This document shows positions 1 through 5,677 of a DNA stretch of 5,822 nt, one piece after another (the first letter of the stretch is position 1; every line of letters begins with the position of its first letter). The notes beneath the pieces are model-generated. The model was not told where the DNA came from. It saw nothing but the letters and a program-made list of their open reading frames with translations, and did not search any database. The translations under genes were made by a program, and so were the position numbers. The DNA is from SZUA-320 sp041612035 (GTDB lineage: Bacteria; Gemmatimonadota; Gemmatimonadetes; Gemmatimonadales; GWC2-71-9): assembly GCA_041612035.1 (NCBI GenBank), contig JBFILX010000151.1:1-5822 (forward strand), read 5' to 3'.

Positions 1-1045
1 CCCACCCAAGGCCGCCCCAGCCCCCGCCCCCGCCCGGGCGCCAGTTCCGGCGCCGGCGCCGGCGACTGCGAGTGCGGCGTCGGGGGACGAGACCGCGGAG
101 GAGCGGTTGCGGCGCAAGTCCACTCCGCTGGTGCGCCGGATGGTGGCGGAGCACCACCTCGACCTTTCGGCCATCCCGGGCACCGGGCTCGCCGGCCGGG
201 TGACCAAGCAGGACGTGCTGGACTACCTCGACCAGGCCGCCGCCCGGCCGGCGGCCGCCGCCCCCGAGGCACCGGCCGGGGCCGGGGCCGGGGTCCAGCC
301 CGGGGTGCAGGTCCTCCCGGGGCCGCTGGTCGAGCCGTGGGAGGGCGACCGGGTGGAGCCGTGGAGCAAGATCCGCAAGCTCACCGCCGACCACATGGTC
401 ATGTCGCGCCGGGTCTCGGCTCACGTGCAGAGCCTGATCGAGGTGGACTACACCCGGGTGGCCCAGCTCCGGGCGCGGGCCAAGGCGGGGTACGCCGAGC
501 GGGGGGTGAACCTCACCTTCCTGGCGTTCATCGCCAAGGCGGTCGCCGACGCGCTCCGGCGCCACCCGGTGCTCAACGCGGCGGTGATGGGCCAGAGCAC
601 GGTCCTGCGGCGCGACATCAACCTGGGCATCGCCGTGGCGCTCGACTGGGGGCTCATCGTGCCGGTCATCCGCCACGCCGACGAGCTGTCGCTGCTGGGC
701 CTGGCGCGCGCGATCAACGACCTGGCCGACCGGGCCCGCCAGAAGAAGCTGAGCCCCGACGAGGTCCAGAAGGGGACGTTCACCATCACCAACCCGGGCG
801 TGTTCGGCACCTTCGTGGGGCTGCCGGTGCTCAACCAGCCCCAGGCGGGGATCCTGGCCGTCGGCGCGATCGGGAAGCGTCCGACCGTCGTCACCGGGCC
901 CGACGGGACCGACGCCCTGGGCATCCGGACGATGGGGATGCTTGCCCTGTCGTTCGATCACCGGATCGTGGACGGCGCCGATGCCGACCGGTTCCTGGCC
1001 GACCTCCGGGAGACCCTGGAGGCGTTCCCCGAGACGGCGGTCTGA
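1..1045 (+). CDS. Dihydrolipoamide acyltransferase, E2 of a 2-oxo acid dehydrogenase complex (5' partial)
   Basis: E2 core subunit: it transfers the acyl group from a lipoyl arm to CoA in the cytoplasmic pyruvate, branched-chain or 2-oxoglutarate dehydrogenase complex. The frame is open from base 2 with no stop, so the gene begins upstream and 347 residues are visible; the TTG at 107 is internal, not the start. In order, the fragment shows a Pro/Ala linker (about residues 1-28), a peripheral subunit-binding domain (about 36-77, with STPLVRRMV and GTGLAGRVTKQDV), a second Ala/Pro/Gly linker (about 78-118) and the catalytic domain (about 120-347). Catalytic hallmarks are TITNPGVFG and HRIVDG (His320, Asp324 of the fragment), the HxxxDG active site. 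The N-terminal lipoyl domain must lie outside the window. The stop overlaps the next start as TGATG. The family is certain; which 2-oxo acid it serves is not, because E1 and E3 are not visible. Confidence 0.95.
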   Translation, partial: PPKAAPAPAPARAPVPAPAPATASAASGDETAEERLRRKSTPLVRRMVAEHHLDLSAIPGTGLAGRVTKQDVLDYLDQAAARPAAAAPEAPAGAGAGVQPGVQVLPGPLVEPWEGDRVEPWSKIRKLTADHMVMSRRVSAHVQSLIEVDYTRVAQLRARAKAGYAERGVNLTFLAFIAKAVADALRRHPVLNAAVMGQSTVLRRDINLGIAVALDWGLIVPVIRHADELSLLGLARAINDLADRARQKKLSPDEVQKGTFTITNPGVFGTFVGLPVLNQPQAGILAVGAIGKRPTVVTGPDGTDALGIRTMGMLALSFDHRIVDGADADRFLADLRETLEAFPETAV

Positions 1046-1353
1046 TGCCCCGGGTGCTCCGGGCGGCCCGGGTGCAGGTCGCCCCGGCCGACGAGGCCGG
1101 GTACCTGCGGCTGGCGGGGGAACTGGCCCGGCGCTTCCGCGATCGCCGTGCCCACCTCTGGGTGTTCCGGCGGGACGGCGGGGCGGGGGAGTTCCTCGAA
1201 TTCCGGGAGGCCGCCCAGGGCGCGCCGCTAGCGGCGGAGGAGCTGCCGGCCGACGAAGCCGGGCTGGAGCGGCGGCTGCGCCGGGTGGCCGCCTATCACG
1301 ACGACGAGTCGCGCTGGGTCGAGGTGCCGCTCGACCCGCCGGCAGAGGAGTGA
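1045..1353 (+). CDS. Conserved-looking small protein of unknown function (102 aa)
   Basis: I do not recognise a named family. The ATG shares its A with the E2 stop codon (TGATG), and no good Shine-Dalgarno sits at the right distance (a GGAGG at 1018-1022 is too far), so translation probably depends on reinitiation after E2. The same frame stays open far upstream, but that part is a shadow of E2 and has its Arg/Gly/Pro-rich composition; the protein from 1045 on looks normal. It suggests strand (residues 4-12), helix (15-33), strand (36-42, HLWVF), strand (49-54, EFLEF), then a charged helix, ending acidic. No signal peptide or membrane segment is seen. The pattern resembles half of a ferredoxin-like dimeric alpha/beta barrel (as in NIPSNAP or antibiotic-biosynthesis-monooxygenase-like proteins); this is inference from secondary-structure reading only. 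Confidence 0.75.
   Translation: MPRVLRAARVQVAPADEAGYLRLAGELARRFRDRRAHLWVFRRDGGAGEFLEFREAAQGAPLAAEELPADEAGLERRLRRVAAYHDDESRWVEVPLDPPAEE
1344..1350 (+). promoter_or_regulatory. Ribosome-binding site of the 87-aa gene
   Basis: AGAGGAG lies 7 nt before the ATG at 1358, inside the last codons of the preceding gene. It is one of the clearest Shine-Dalgarno sequences in the window and supports both the reality and the start of the small gene that follows. Confidence 0.6.
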
Positions 1354-1357
1354 GCCG

Positions 1358-1621
1358 ATGCCCCCACGCACCATCGAGGCGGAGGGCCGCCGCTGGCGGG
1401 TGACCCCGAGCGGACGCCGCACCCAGTACTCGCGCGACGAGTTCAGCCTGACCTTCACCAGCCTGGACGACGACCGGGAGCGCCGGGTGGTCCGCTACTC
1501 TCCCCTCGCCACCAAGAGCCCGGACGACGCCCTCAGCCGGCTCGACGAGGCCCGGCTGCGCGACCTGCTGCGGCGCTCGCAGCCGGCCTGGACCTCCCCC
1601 GACGCGGGGTACGGCCGCTGA
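1358..1621 (+). CDS. Small protein of unknown function (87 aa)
   Basis: I do not recognise a named family. It has a well-spaced AGAGGAG site, sits 4 nt after the preceding gene and overlaps the PHP gene by 4 nt, so it is likely a true operon member. The protein reads as a beta-rich N-terminal part (residues 5-16, 29-35 and 40-48, with aromatic residues W13, Y24, F29, F33, Y47) followed by an amphipathic, charged helix (about 53-72) and a short tail. It is rich in Arg and Asp/Glu, with no signal peptide, membrane segment, Cys or obvious catalytic motif. It is probably a small cytoplasmic protein. Its place between E2 and a PHP phosphoesterase does not by itself suggest a role. Confidence 0.75.
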   Translation: MPPRTIEAEGRRWRVTPSGRRTQYSRDEFSLTFTSLDDDRERRVVRYSPLATKSPDDALSRLDEARLRDLLRRSQPAWTSPDAGYGR

Positions 1622-2484
1622 CCGCGCGGGTCGACCTCCACCTGCACTCCACCGCGTCGGACGGGACCCTCCCGCCCGCCGAGGTGGTCCGCCGCGCGCA
1701 CGCGGCGGGCGTGGTCGCCATCGCGCTCACCGACCACGACACCGTGGACGGGGTGACGGAGGCGGTGGCGGAGGGCCAGCGCCTCGGCCTCCGGGTGGTG
1801 AGCGGCTGCGAGTTCTCGGTGCGGGTCGCCTGGGGCGAGATGCACCTGCTGGGCTACTTCCTGCCGCCCGGCGACGGGGCCATCGAGCGCTTCCTGGCCA
1901 CCGCCCGCCGGCAGCGTCTCGACCGGGCCCGGCTCATCGTGGAGCATCTGCAGGCCTGGGGGGTGGACATCACGCCCGAGGAGGTGCTGGCCGAGGCGGG
2001 CAACGCGGCGGTGGGCCGGCCCCACGTGGCGCGGGCCCTGGTCCGGCTGGGGAAGGTGAGCAACGTGACCGCCGCCTTCGACGAGTTCCTGGGGCAGGGC
2101 CGCCGGGCCTACGTGGAGAAGGTGCTGCCCTCGCTGGCGGAAGTCGCCCACCTGGTGCACCGGGCGGGGGGGATCGTCTCCGCGGCCCACCTGCGCGACC
2201 GGGCCTCCCGCACCATGCTGGAGATGCTCCGGGCCGACGGGCTCGACGGGGTCGAGGTGCGGCACCCCAGCCACTCCCCCGACATGGCGGCCCACATCGG
2301 CGCGGTGGCCGAGCGGCTGGGGCTGCTGCGGACCGGCGGGAGCGACTGGCACGGCGACGCGGCGGCCGAGGCCCAGGCGCCGATCGGGGCGGGGAACGTG
2401 CCGCTCGAGTGGCTGCAGGAGATGGACGCGCGGCGCCCGGCCCCGACGCCCGACGGAACCGACGCCTCCGCACCGGCGTTGTAG
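1618..2484 (+). CDS. PHP-domain metal-dependent phosphoesterase, YciV/RNase AM-like, probable CTG start
   Basis: Cytoplasmic phosphoesterase of the PHP superfamily. Relatives of this type act as 5'-3' exoribonuclease (YciV/RNase AM) or remove phosphate from 3',5'-bisphosphate nucleotides. With the start at CTG 1618 the protein is 288 aa, the usual family size. Candidate metal ligands are H8 and H10 (VDLHLHS), D15 (ASDG), D39-H40-D41 (LTDHDT), E65 (GCEF), H76, H136 (RPHVA), H191 (SAAHL), H219 (HPSHS), D243 and H245 (GGSDWHG). The first ordinary start in frame, GTG 1684 (residue 23), would delete H8, H10 and D15, and no ATG, GTG or TTG occurs in frame between the stop at 1351 and 1684. CTG 1618 overlaps the upstream stop as CTGA, like the common ATGA coupling. 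A weak GGGGT at 1606-1610 precedes it. H191 is followed by Leu where many relatives have Pro. The C-terminal 20 residues or so are Pro/Ala-rich and likely disordered. The exact substrate is open. Confidence 0.9.
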   Translation: MTARVDLHLHSTASDGTLPPAEVVRRAHAAGVVAIALTDHDTVDGVTEAVAEGQRLGLRVVSGCEFSVRVAWGEMHLLGYFLPPGDGAIERFLATARRQRLDRARLIVEHLQAWGVDITPEEVLAEAGNAAVGRPHVARALVRLGKVSNVTAAFDEFLGQGRRAYVEKVLPSLAEVAHLVHRAGGIVSAAHLRDRASRTMLEMLRADGLDGVEVRHPSHSPDMAAHIGAVAERLGLLRTGGSDWHGDAAAEAQAPIGAGNVPLEWLQEMDARRPAPTPDGTDASAPAL

Positions 2485-2487
2485 ACT
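2482..2487 (+). promoter_or_regulatory. Possible -10 box for trxB
   Basis: TAGACT matches TATAAT at four of six positions and would place transcription start near 2494, 18 nt before the trxB ATG. It overlaps the TAG stop of the PHP gene. I see no convincing -35 hexamer upstream, so this is a weak call. It would let trxB be expressed independently of the upstream genes. Confidence 0.25.
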
Positions 2488-2511
2488 GAGGGAACCGACA
2501 CGGGACAGAGG

Positions 2512-3483
2512 ATGACCGACCAGACCGAGATCCAGGAATTCGACGTGGTGATCGTGGGCGCCGGGCCCGCCGGGATGTGCGCCGCGATGTACGCCGGGCG
2601 CGGGATGCTGCGGGCGGTGCTGCTGGAGCGGGGGCTCCCCGGCGGGGAGCTGCTCAACACCGAGAAGATCGAGGACTACCCGGGCTTCATCAGCATCCTG
2701 GGCCCCGACCTCGCCGCCAAGATGGCGGAGCACGCCCAGGCCTTCGGGGCCGACCTCCGGCAGGAGGAGGTCGAGGGGATCTGGAAGGAGGAGGACGGCA
2801 CCTTCCGGGTGGAGACCGCCTCGGGCACCACCTACCGGGCCCCGACGGTGATCCTGACGGCGGGGGGGACGCCCACCAAGCTCGGCATCCCCGGCGAGGC
2901 GGAGTACGCGGGGCGCGGGGTGTCCTACTGCGCGGTCTGCGACGGGGCCTTCTTCAAGGGCGAGACGATCGCGGTGGTGGGGGGCGGGGACGCGGCGGTG
3001 GAGGAGGCCGACTACCTCACCCGCTACGCCGCCAAGGTGTACGTCATCCACCGGCGGGACGAGTTCCGCGCCTCCAAACTGCTGCAGGAGCGGCTCTTCG
3101 CGAACCCCAAGATCGAGGTGATCTGGAACACGGTCGTGACGGAGATCGCGGGGGACGAGCGCGGGGCCAAGGAACTCGTGCTGGAGAGCACCACCGACGG
3201 GTCGCGGTCCACCCTCGCCGCCACCGGGGTCTTCGTGTTCATCGGGTTCCAGCCCAACAGCGGGCTCATCCGGGGCCACTTCGACCACGACGCCAGCGGC
3301 TACGTCATCACCGACGACCGGATGATGACCTCGATCCCGGGCCTCTTCGCCGCGGGCGATCTGCGGGTGCAGCTCACCCGGCAGATCACCACCGCGGTGG
3401 GCGACGCCACCACCGCGGCCATCGCGGTGGAGAAGTACCTGGCGGAGCGCAAGGCCGCGAATCGGAGCGCCGCCGGTGTCTGA
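2512..3483 (+). CDS. trxB: Thioredoxin reductase (NADPH)
   Basis: FAD enzyme that passes electrons from NADPH to thioredoxin in the cytoplasm. Its 323 aa is normal for the low-molecular-weight bacterial type. Visible motifs are the N-terminal FAD fingerprint VIVGAGPAG (about residues 13-21), the redox-active pair C140-A-V-C143 followed by DG, the NADPH Rossmann motif GGGDAA (157-162), the NADPH-phosphate site HRRDEFR (180-186; R181, R182, R186) and the C-terminal FAD motif GLFAAGD ending at D283. Retention of the CxxC and of the HRR motif argues for a true NADPH-dependent reductase rather than the cysteine-less ferredoxin/flavodoxin reductase relatives. The ATG lies 11 residues before the FAD strand, as usual, but its ribosome site is poor: AGAGG directly abuts the ATG and GGGA at 2502-2505 is the better-spaced alternative. 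The 3' end is overlapped by the MBL hydrolase gene, implying coupled translation. Confidence 0.96.
   Translation: MTDQTEIQEFDVVIVGAGPAGMCAAMYAGRGMLRAVLLERGLPGGELLNTEKIEDYPGFISILGPDLAAKMAEHAQAFGADLRQEEVEGIWKEEDGTFRVETASGTTYRAPTVILTAGGTPTKLGIPGEAEYAGRGVSYCAVCDGAFFKGETIAVVGGGDAAVEEADYLTRYAAKVYVIHRRDEFRASKLLQERLFANPKIEVIWNTVVTEIAGDERGAKELVLESTTDGSRSTLAATGVFVFIGFQPNSGLIRGHFDHDASGYVITDDRMMTSIPGLFAAGDLRVQLTRQITTAVGDATTAAIAVEKYLAERKAANRSAAGV
3464..3467 (+). promoter_or_regulatory. Ribosome-binding site supporting the GTG start at 3476
   Basis: GGAG lies 8 nt before GTG 3476, inside the 3' end of trxB. It favours that GTG over the ATG codons at 3497 and 3500, which would remove the first beta strand of the metallo-beta-lactamase fold. 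Confidence 0.5.
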
Positions 3484-4123
3484 CCCGGTCATCGTGATGA
3501 TGCCCAACGGCCAGTTCGCGGAGAACTGCTACCTGATCGGCGACCCGGAGGCCGGGGAGGCCGTGCTGGTGGATCCCGGGGAGGAGTGGGAGCGGTTCCT
3601 CCGCGAACTGGAGACCCGCGGCTGGCGGCTCACCGCCATCTGGCTCACCCACGCCCACATCGATCACGTGCTGGGCGTGCCGGAGATCCGCGCCGCCACC
3701 GGGGCCCCGGTCCTGCTGCACTCCGCCGACCGTCCGCTCTACGACAACGTGCCCCAGCAGGGGCTCTGGATGGGGCTGCGGGTGGCGCCGCTTCCGGCCC
3801 CCGACGGCGACCTGGTGCCGGGCACCACGGTGTCGGTGGGCCGGCACGGCTTCGAGGTCCGGCATACGCCGGGGCACTCGCCCGGCAGCGTCACCCTGGT
3901 GCGCCCCGGCGTGGCGCTCTGCGGCGACGCGCTTTTCGCCGGGTCGATCGGCCGCACCGATCTGCCCGGGGGCGACTACGAGACCCTGCTCGACAGCATC
4001 CGCCGCGAGATCCTCTCGCTCGACGACGCCACCCGGGTGCTCTCCGGCCACGGCCCGGAGACCACGGTGGGCGCCGAGCGGCGCACCAACCCGTTCCTCA
4101 CCGCCTCGCCTTTCCCCGCCTGA
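3476..4123 (+). CDS. MBL-fold metallo-hydrolase, glyoxalase II-like (YcbL/GloC type)
   Basis: Binuclear-metal hydrolase, 215 aa, the size of the short single-domain glyoxalase II relatives (YcbL/GloC) rather than the longer GloB. Metal ligands are visible: H59-A-H61-I-D63-H64 (the HxHxDH motif), H134 in GHSPGS, D151 in CGDALF and H192 in SGHGPET. The GRTDLPGGDY segment and the ending GAERRTNPFL are typical of YcbL-like enzymes. Known members hydrolyse S-lactoylglutathione or similar thioesters; whether this host uses glutathione is unknown, so the substrate is inferred only broadly as a thioester. It begins with MSDPVIVMMPNGQFAENCYLI, the usual N-terminal strand of the family, which supports the GTG start. 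It overlaps trxB by 8 nt, so the two are almost certainly one transcript and plausibly share a role in thiol metabolism or electrophile defence. Confidence 0.92.
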   Translation: MSDPVIVMMPNGQFAENCYLIGDPEAGEAVLVDPGEEWERFLRELETRGWRLTAIWLTHAHIDHVLGVPEIRAATGAPVLLHSADRPLYDNVPQQGLWMGLRVAPLPAPDGDLVPGTTVSVGRHGFEVRHTPGHSPGSVTLVRPGVALCGDALFAGSIGRTDLPGGDYETLLDSIRREILSLDDATRVLSGHGPETTVGAERRTNPFLTASPFPA

Positions 4124-4128
4124 CCCCC

Positions 4129-4134
4129 TAGAAT
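4129..4134 (+). promoter_or_regulatory. Possible -10 box for aspA
   Basis: TAGAAT differs from TATAAT at one position, an A/T-rich island in very GC-rich surroundings just after the MBL hydrolase stop. Transcription would start near 4141, giving a leader of about 50 nt. No good -35 is visible at 16-18 nt spacing. It suggests aspA has its own promoter besides any read-through. Confidence 0.35.
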
Positions 4135-4184
4135 CCGACGGATCGCGGCCCTGAACGGGTCCGCCACCTTCCCCCTTCCGTCGG
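4135..4184 (+). repeat. Inverted repeat in the aspA leader, 3' arm touching the ribosome-binding region
   Basis: CCGACGGA (4135-4142) is repeated in inverse orientation as TCCGTCGG (4177-4184), separated by 34 nt. The 3' arm covers the start of GGGA (4183-4186), the only Shine-Dalgarno-like sequence before the aspA ATG, 5 nt away. The 5' arm is also part of an odd palindrome, ATCCG-A-CGGAT (4133-4143). In a transcript reading through from upstream, the arms could pair and mask the site; a transcript starting near 4141 would lack the 5' arm. Alternatively it is a DNA operator, or chance. Confidence 0.4.
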
Positions 4185-4191
4185 GACCCGC

Positions 4192-5589
4192 ATGAGCACC
4201 CGCATCGAGAAAGACCCGCTGGGCGAGAAGGCCGTGCCGGCCGACGCGCTGTACGGCATCCAGACCCTCCGGGCCGTGGAGAATTTCCCCATTTCCGGGC
4301 TCCGCCCGCTGCCGGTGTTCGTGGACGCCGTGGTCTGGATCAAGCGCTCCGCGGCCCTGGTGCACAAGCAGACCGGCCGCCTGGAGGGGCGTCTGGCCGA
4401 CGCGATCGTCCAGGCCGCCGACGAGGTGCTGGCCGGCCGGCACCGCGACCAGTTCGTGGTGGACGTCTACCAGGCGGGGGCCGGGACCAGCCACAACATG
4501 AACTGCAACGAGGTGCTGGCGAACCGGGCCAACGAGATCCTGGGCTTCCCGCGGGGCACCTACACGCCGGTGCACCCCAACGATCACGTCAACATGGCCC
4601 AGAGCACCAACGACGTGATCCCGACCGCCATGCGGCTGGCGGCCCTGGCCCTCCTGCCCGACCTGCTCGCCGCCACCCAGCGGCTGGCGGAGGCCTTCCT
4701 GGCCAGGGGCCGGGAGTTCGACCACATCGTGAAGTCGGGCCGCACCCACCTGCAGGATGCCACGCCGATCCGGCTGGGCCAGGAGTTTTCCGCCTACGGT
4801 CATACCGCCGCCCGGCACCGGGCCAAGCTGGCGGAGGCCGCCGAGTGGCTCCGGGTGATGAACATCGGGGGCACCGCGGTGGGCACCGGGCTCAACGCCG
4901 AACCCGAGTATCCCGCCCTGATGGTGGAGCACCTGCGGGAGGTGACCGGCCTCGACCTCAAGGTGGCACAGGACCGGATCCAGCTGATGCAGTCGATGGG
5001 GGACGTGGCGACCTTCAGCGGCGCGCTGCGCGCCTGGGTGCTCGACCTGAACAAGATCGCCAACGACATCCGGCTGCTGGCCTCGGGGCCCCGCACCGGG
5101 CTGGCGGAGATCCTGCTGCCCGAGGTGCAGCCCGGGTCGAGCATCATGCCGGGGAAGGTGAACCCCTCCATCGCGGAGATGGTGAACCAGGTCTGCTACC
5201 AGGCGCTGGGGTGCGACCTCACGGTCGCCATGGCGGCGGAGGCGGGCCAGCTGGAGCTGAACGTGATGATGCCGGTCATCACCCACAACCTGGCCTTCGC
5301 GATGATCGTCGTGACCAACGCCAGCCGGCAGTTCGCCACGGCCTGCGTGGAGGGGATCCGCGCCGACGAGACCCAGTGCGCCCACTGGCTCGACCGGAGC
5401 CCCGCCATCGTCACCGCCCTGGCGCCCAGGATCGGCTACGCCGAGGCGGCCAAGCTGGCCAAGGAGGCGGTGCAGACCGGGCTGACCGTGCGCGAACTGG
5501 TGGTGAAGAAGCGGCTGCTCGACCCGAAGGACCTGGAGGAGATCCTCGACCTCCGGGCCATGACCGAGCCCGGGGTCCCCGGCGCCTGA
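4192..5589 (+). CDS. aspA: Aspartate ammonia-lyase (aspartase)
   Basis: Cytoplasmic homotetrameric lyase converting L-aspartate to fumarate and ammonia. At 465 aa it is close to characterised aspartases (about 465-480). It opens with LGEKAVPADALYGIQTLRAV, typical of aspartases. Active-site segments are GAGTSHNMNCNEV (T99, S100), STND (S138, T139), THLQDATP (T185, H186) and the mobile loop GSSIMPGKVNP (315-325). S316 corresponds to the catalytic Ser318, and K322 and N324 to Lys324 and Asn326, of the Bacillus sp. YM55-1 enzyme, a steady offset of two across all motifs. The C-terminal MTEPGVPG also resembles Bacillus-type aspartases. The close relative fumarase C is the main alternative; the N-terminal YGIQTLRAVENFPISG block favours aspartase. 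It follows the MBL gene after a 68-nt spacer with a possible promoter and hairpin. The ribosome site GGGA is weak. Possible regulation is through that leader. Confidence 0.93.
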   Translation: MSTRIEKDPLGEKAVPADALYGIQTLRAVENFPISGLRPLPVFVDAVVWIKRSAALVHKQTGRLEGRLADAIVQAADEVLAGRHRDQFVVDVYQAGAGTSHNMNCNEVLANRANEILGFPRGTYTPVHPNDHVNMAQSTNDVIPTAMRLAALALLPDLLAATQRLAEAFLARGREFDHIVKSGRTHLQDATPIRLGQEFSAYGHTAARHRAKLAEAAEWLRVMNIGGTAVGTGLNAEPEYPALMVEHLREVTGLDLKVAQDRIQLMQSMGDVATFSGALRAWVLDLNKIANDIRLLASGPRTGLAEILLPEVQPGSSIMPGKVNPSIAEMVNQVCYQALGCDLTVAMAAEAGQLELNVMMPVITHNLAFAMIVVTNASRQFATACVEGIRADETQCAHWLDRSPAIVTALAPRIGYAEAAKLAKEAVQTGLTVRELVVKKRLLDPKDLEEILDLRAMTEPGVPGA

Positions 5590-5590
5590 C

Positions 5591-5618
5591 GCCCGGCCCG
5601 CGGGGCTAATCCTTTCTT
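5591..5618 (+). terminator. Possible weak intrinsic terminator after aspA
   Basis: GCCC (5591-5594) can pair with GGGC (5603-5606) around an 8-nt GC-rich loop, one base after the aspA stop codon, and is followed by TAATCCTTTCTT, the most T-rich stretch in this area. The stem is short, so termination would be inefficient at best. The stronger dyad further on has no T run after it and is a less typical terminator. Confidence 0.3.
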
Positions 5619-5646
5619 CAGACTTTTCGTCGGGATTCCTTCAGAC
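5616..5646 (+). repeat. Direct repeat CTTCAGAC x2, 23 bp apart, before the Rrf2 gene
   Basis: CTTCAGAC occurs at 5616-5623 and again at 5639-5646. The 23-bp period is about two helical turns, so the copies lie on nearly the same face of the DNA. The second copy is exactly the 8-nt centre of the dyad at 5630-5655. They could be binding half-sites of the Rrf2 regulator or another protein; function is inferred from position only. Confidence 0.45.
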
Positions 5647-5655
5647 GAATCCCGA
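5630..5655 (+). promoter_or_regulatory. Perfect dyad, candidate operator of the Rrf2 gene
   Basis: TCGGGATTC (5630-5638) and GAATCCCGA (5647-5655) are perfect inverted 9-bp arms around an 8-nt spacer. The dyad ends 22 nt before the Rrf2 ATG. If transcription starts at the ATG, it spans about -48 to -23 and covers the -35 region, a position suited to repression. Rrf2-family dimers often bind dyads in their own promoters. A hairpin terminator for aspA is the alternative, but no T tract follows on either strand. Confidence 0.45.
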
Positions 5656-5665
5656 GTGGCGCGGC

Positions 5666-5671
5666 TACATT
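5666..5671 (+). promoter_or_regulatory. Possible -10 box giving a leaderless Rrf2 message
   Basis: TACATT matches TATAAT at four of six positions, including TA at the start and the final T, and lies 6 nt before the ATG at 5678. The usual spacing would place the first transcribed base at the A of the ATG. No Shine-Dalgarno sequence precedes this ATG, which fits a leaderless start. No strong -35 is visible; TTCAGA at 5640-5645 is 20 nt away, longer than usual. Confidence 0.4.
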
Positions 5672-5677
5672 GGCCTT

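Noticed and set aside
48..65. CCGGCG hexamer run as a microsatellite or mobile-element trace
   Set aside because: It encodes Pro-Ala repeats of the E2 linker, which fully explains it.
337..1044. Upstream extension of the 102-aa gene in its own frame through E2
   Set aside because: This part is out of frame with E2 and reads as Arg/Gly/Pro-rich shadow sequence; only the part from 1045 on looks like protein and has its own ATG at the E2 stop.
942..1403. 153-codon + strand frame overlapping the E2 end and the 102-aa gene
   Set aside because: Low-complexity Arg/Gly/Pro/Ala product overlapping two better candidates, with no ribosome site.
2577..3497. 306-codon + strand frame inside trxB
   Set aside because: Shifted shadow of trxB with extreme Arg/Gly/His content; trxB motifs are intact in the other frame.
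1495..3507. 670-codon open frame on the minus strand opposite the PHP and trxB genes
   Set aside because: Its product is a Gly/His/Arg/Pro/Val-rich string without domains, and it lies antisense to two well-supported enzymes. Long antisense frames are expected at this GC content.
3976..5385. 469-codon minus-strand open frame opposite aspA
   Set aside because: Same low-complexity His/Gly/Val composition; the + strand carries complete aspartase motifs across the region.
5569..5582. CCGGGG-T-CCCCGG palindrome at the end of aspA as a terminator stem
   Set aside because: It lies within coding sequence, the centre is a single base so only a short stem could form, and no T run follows directly.
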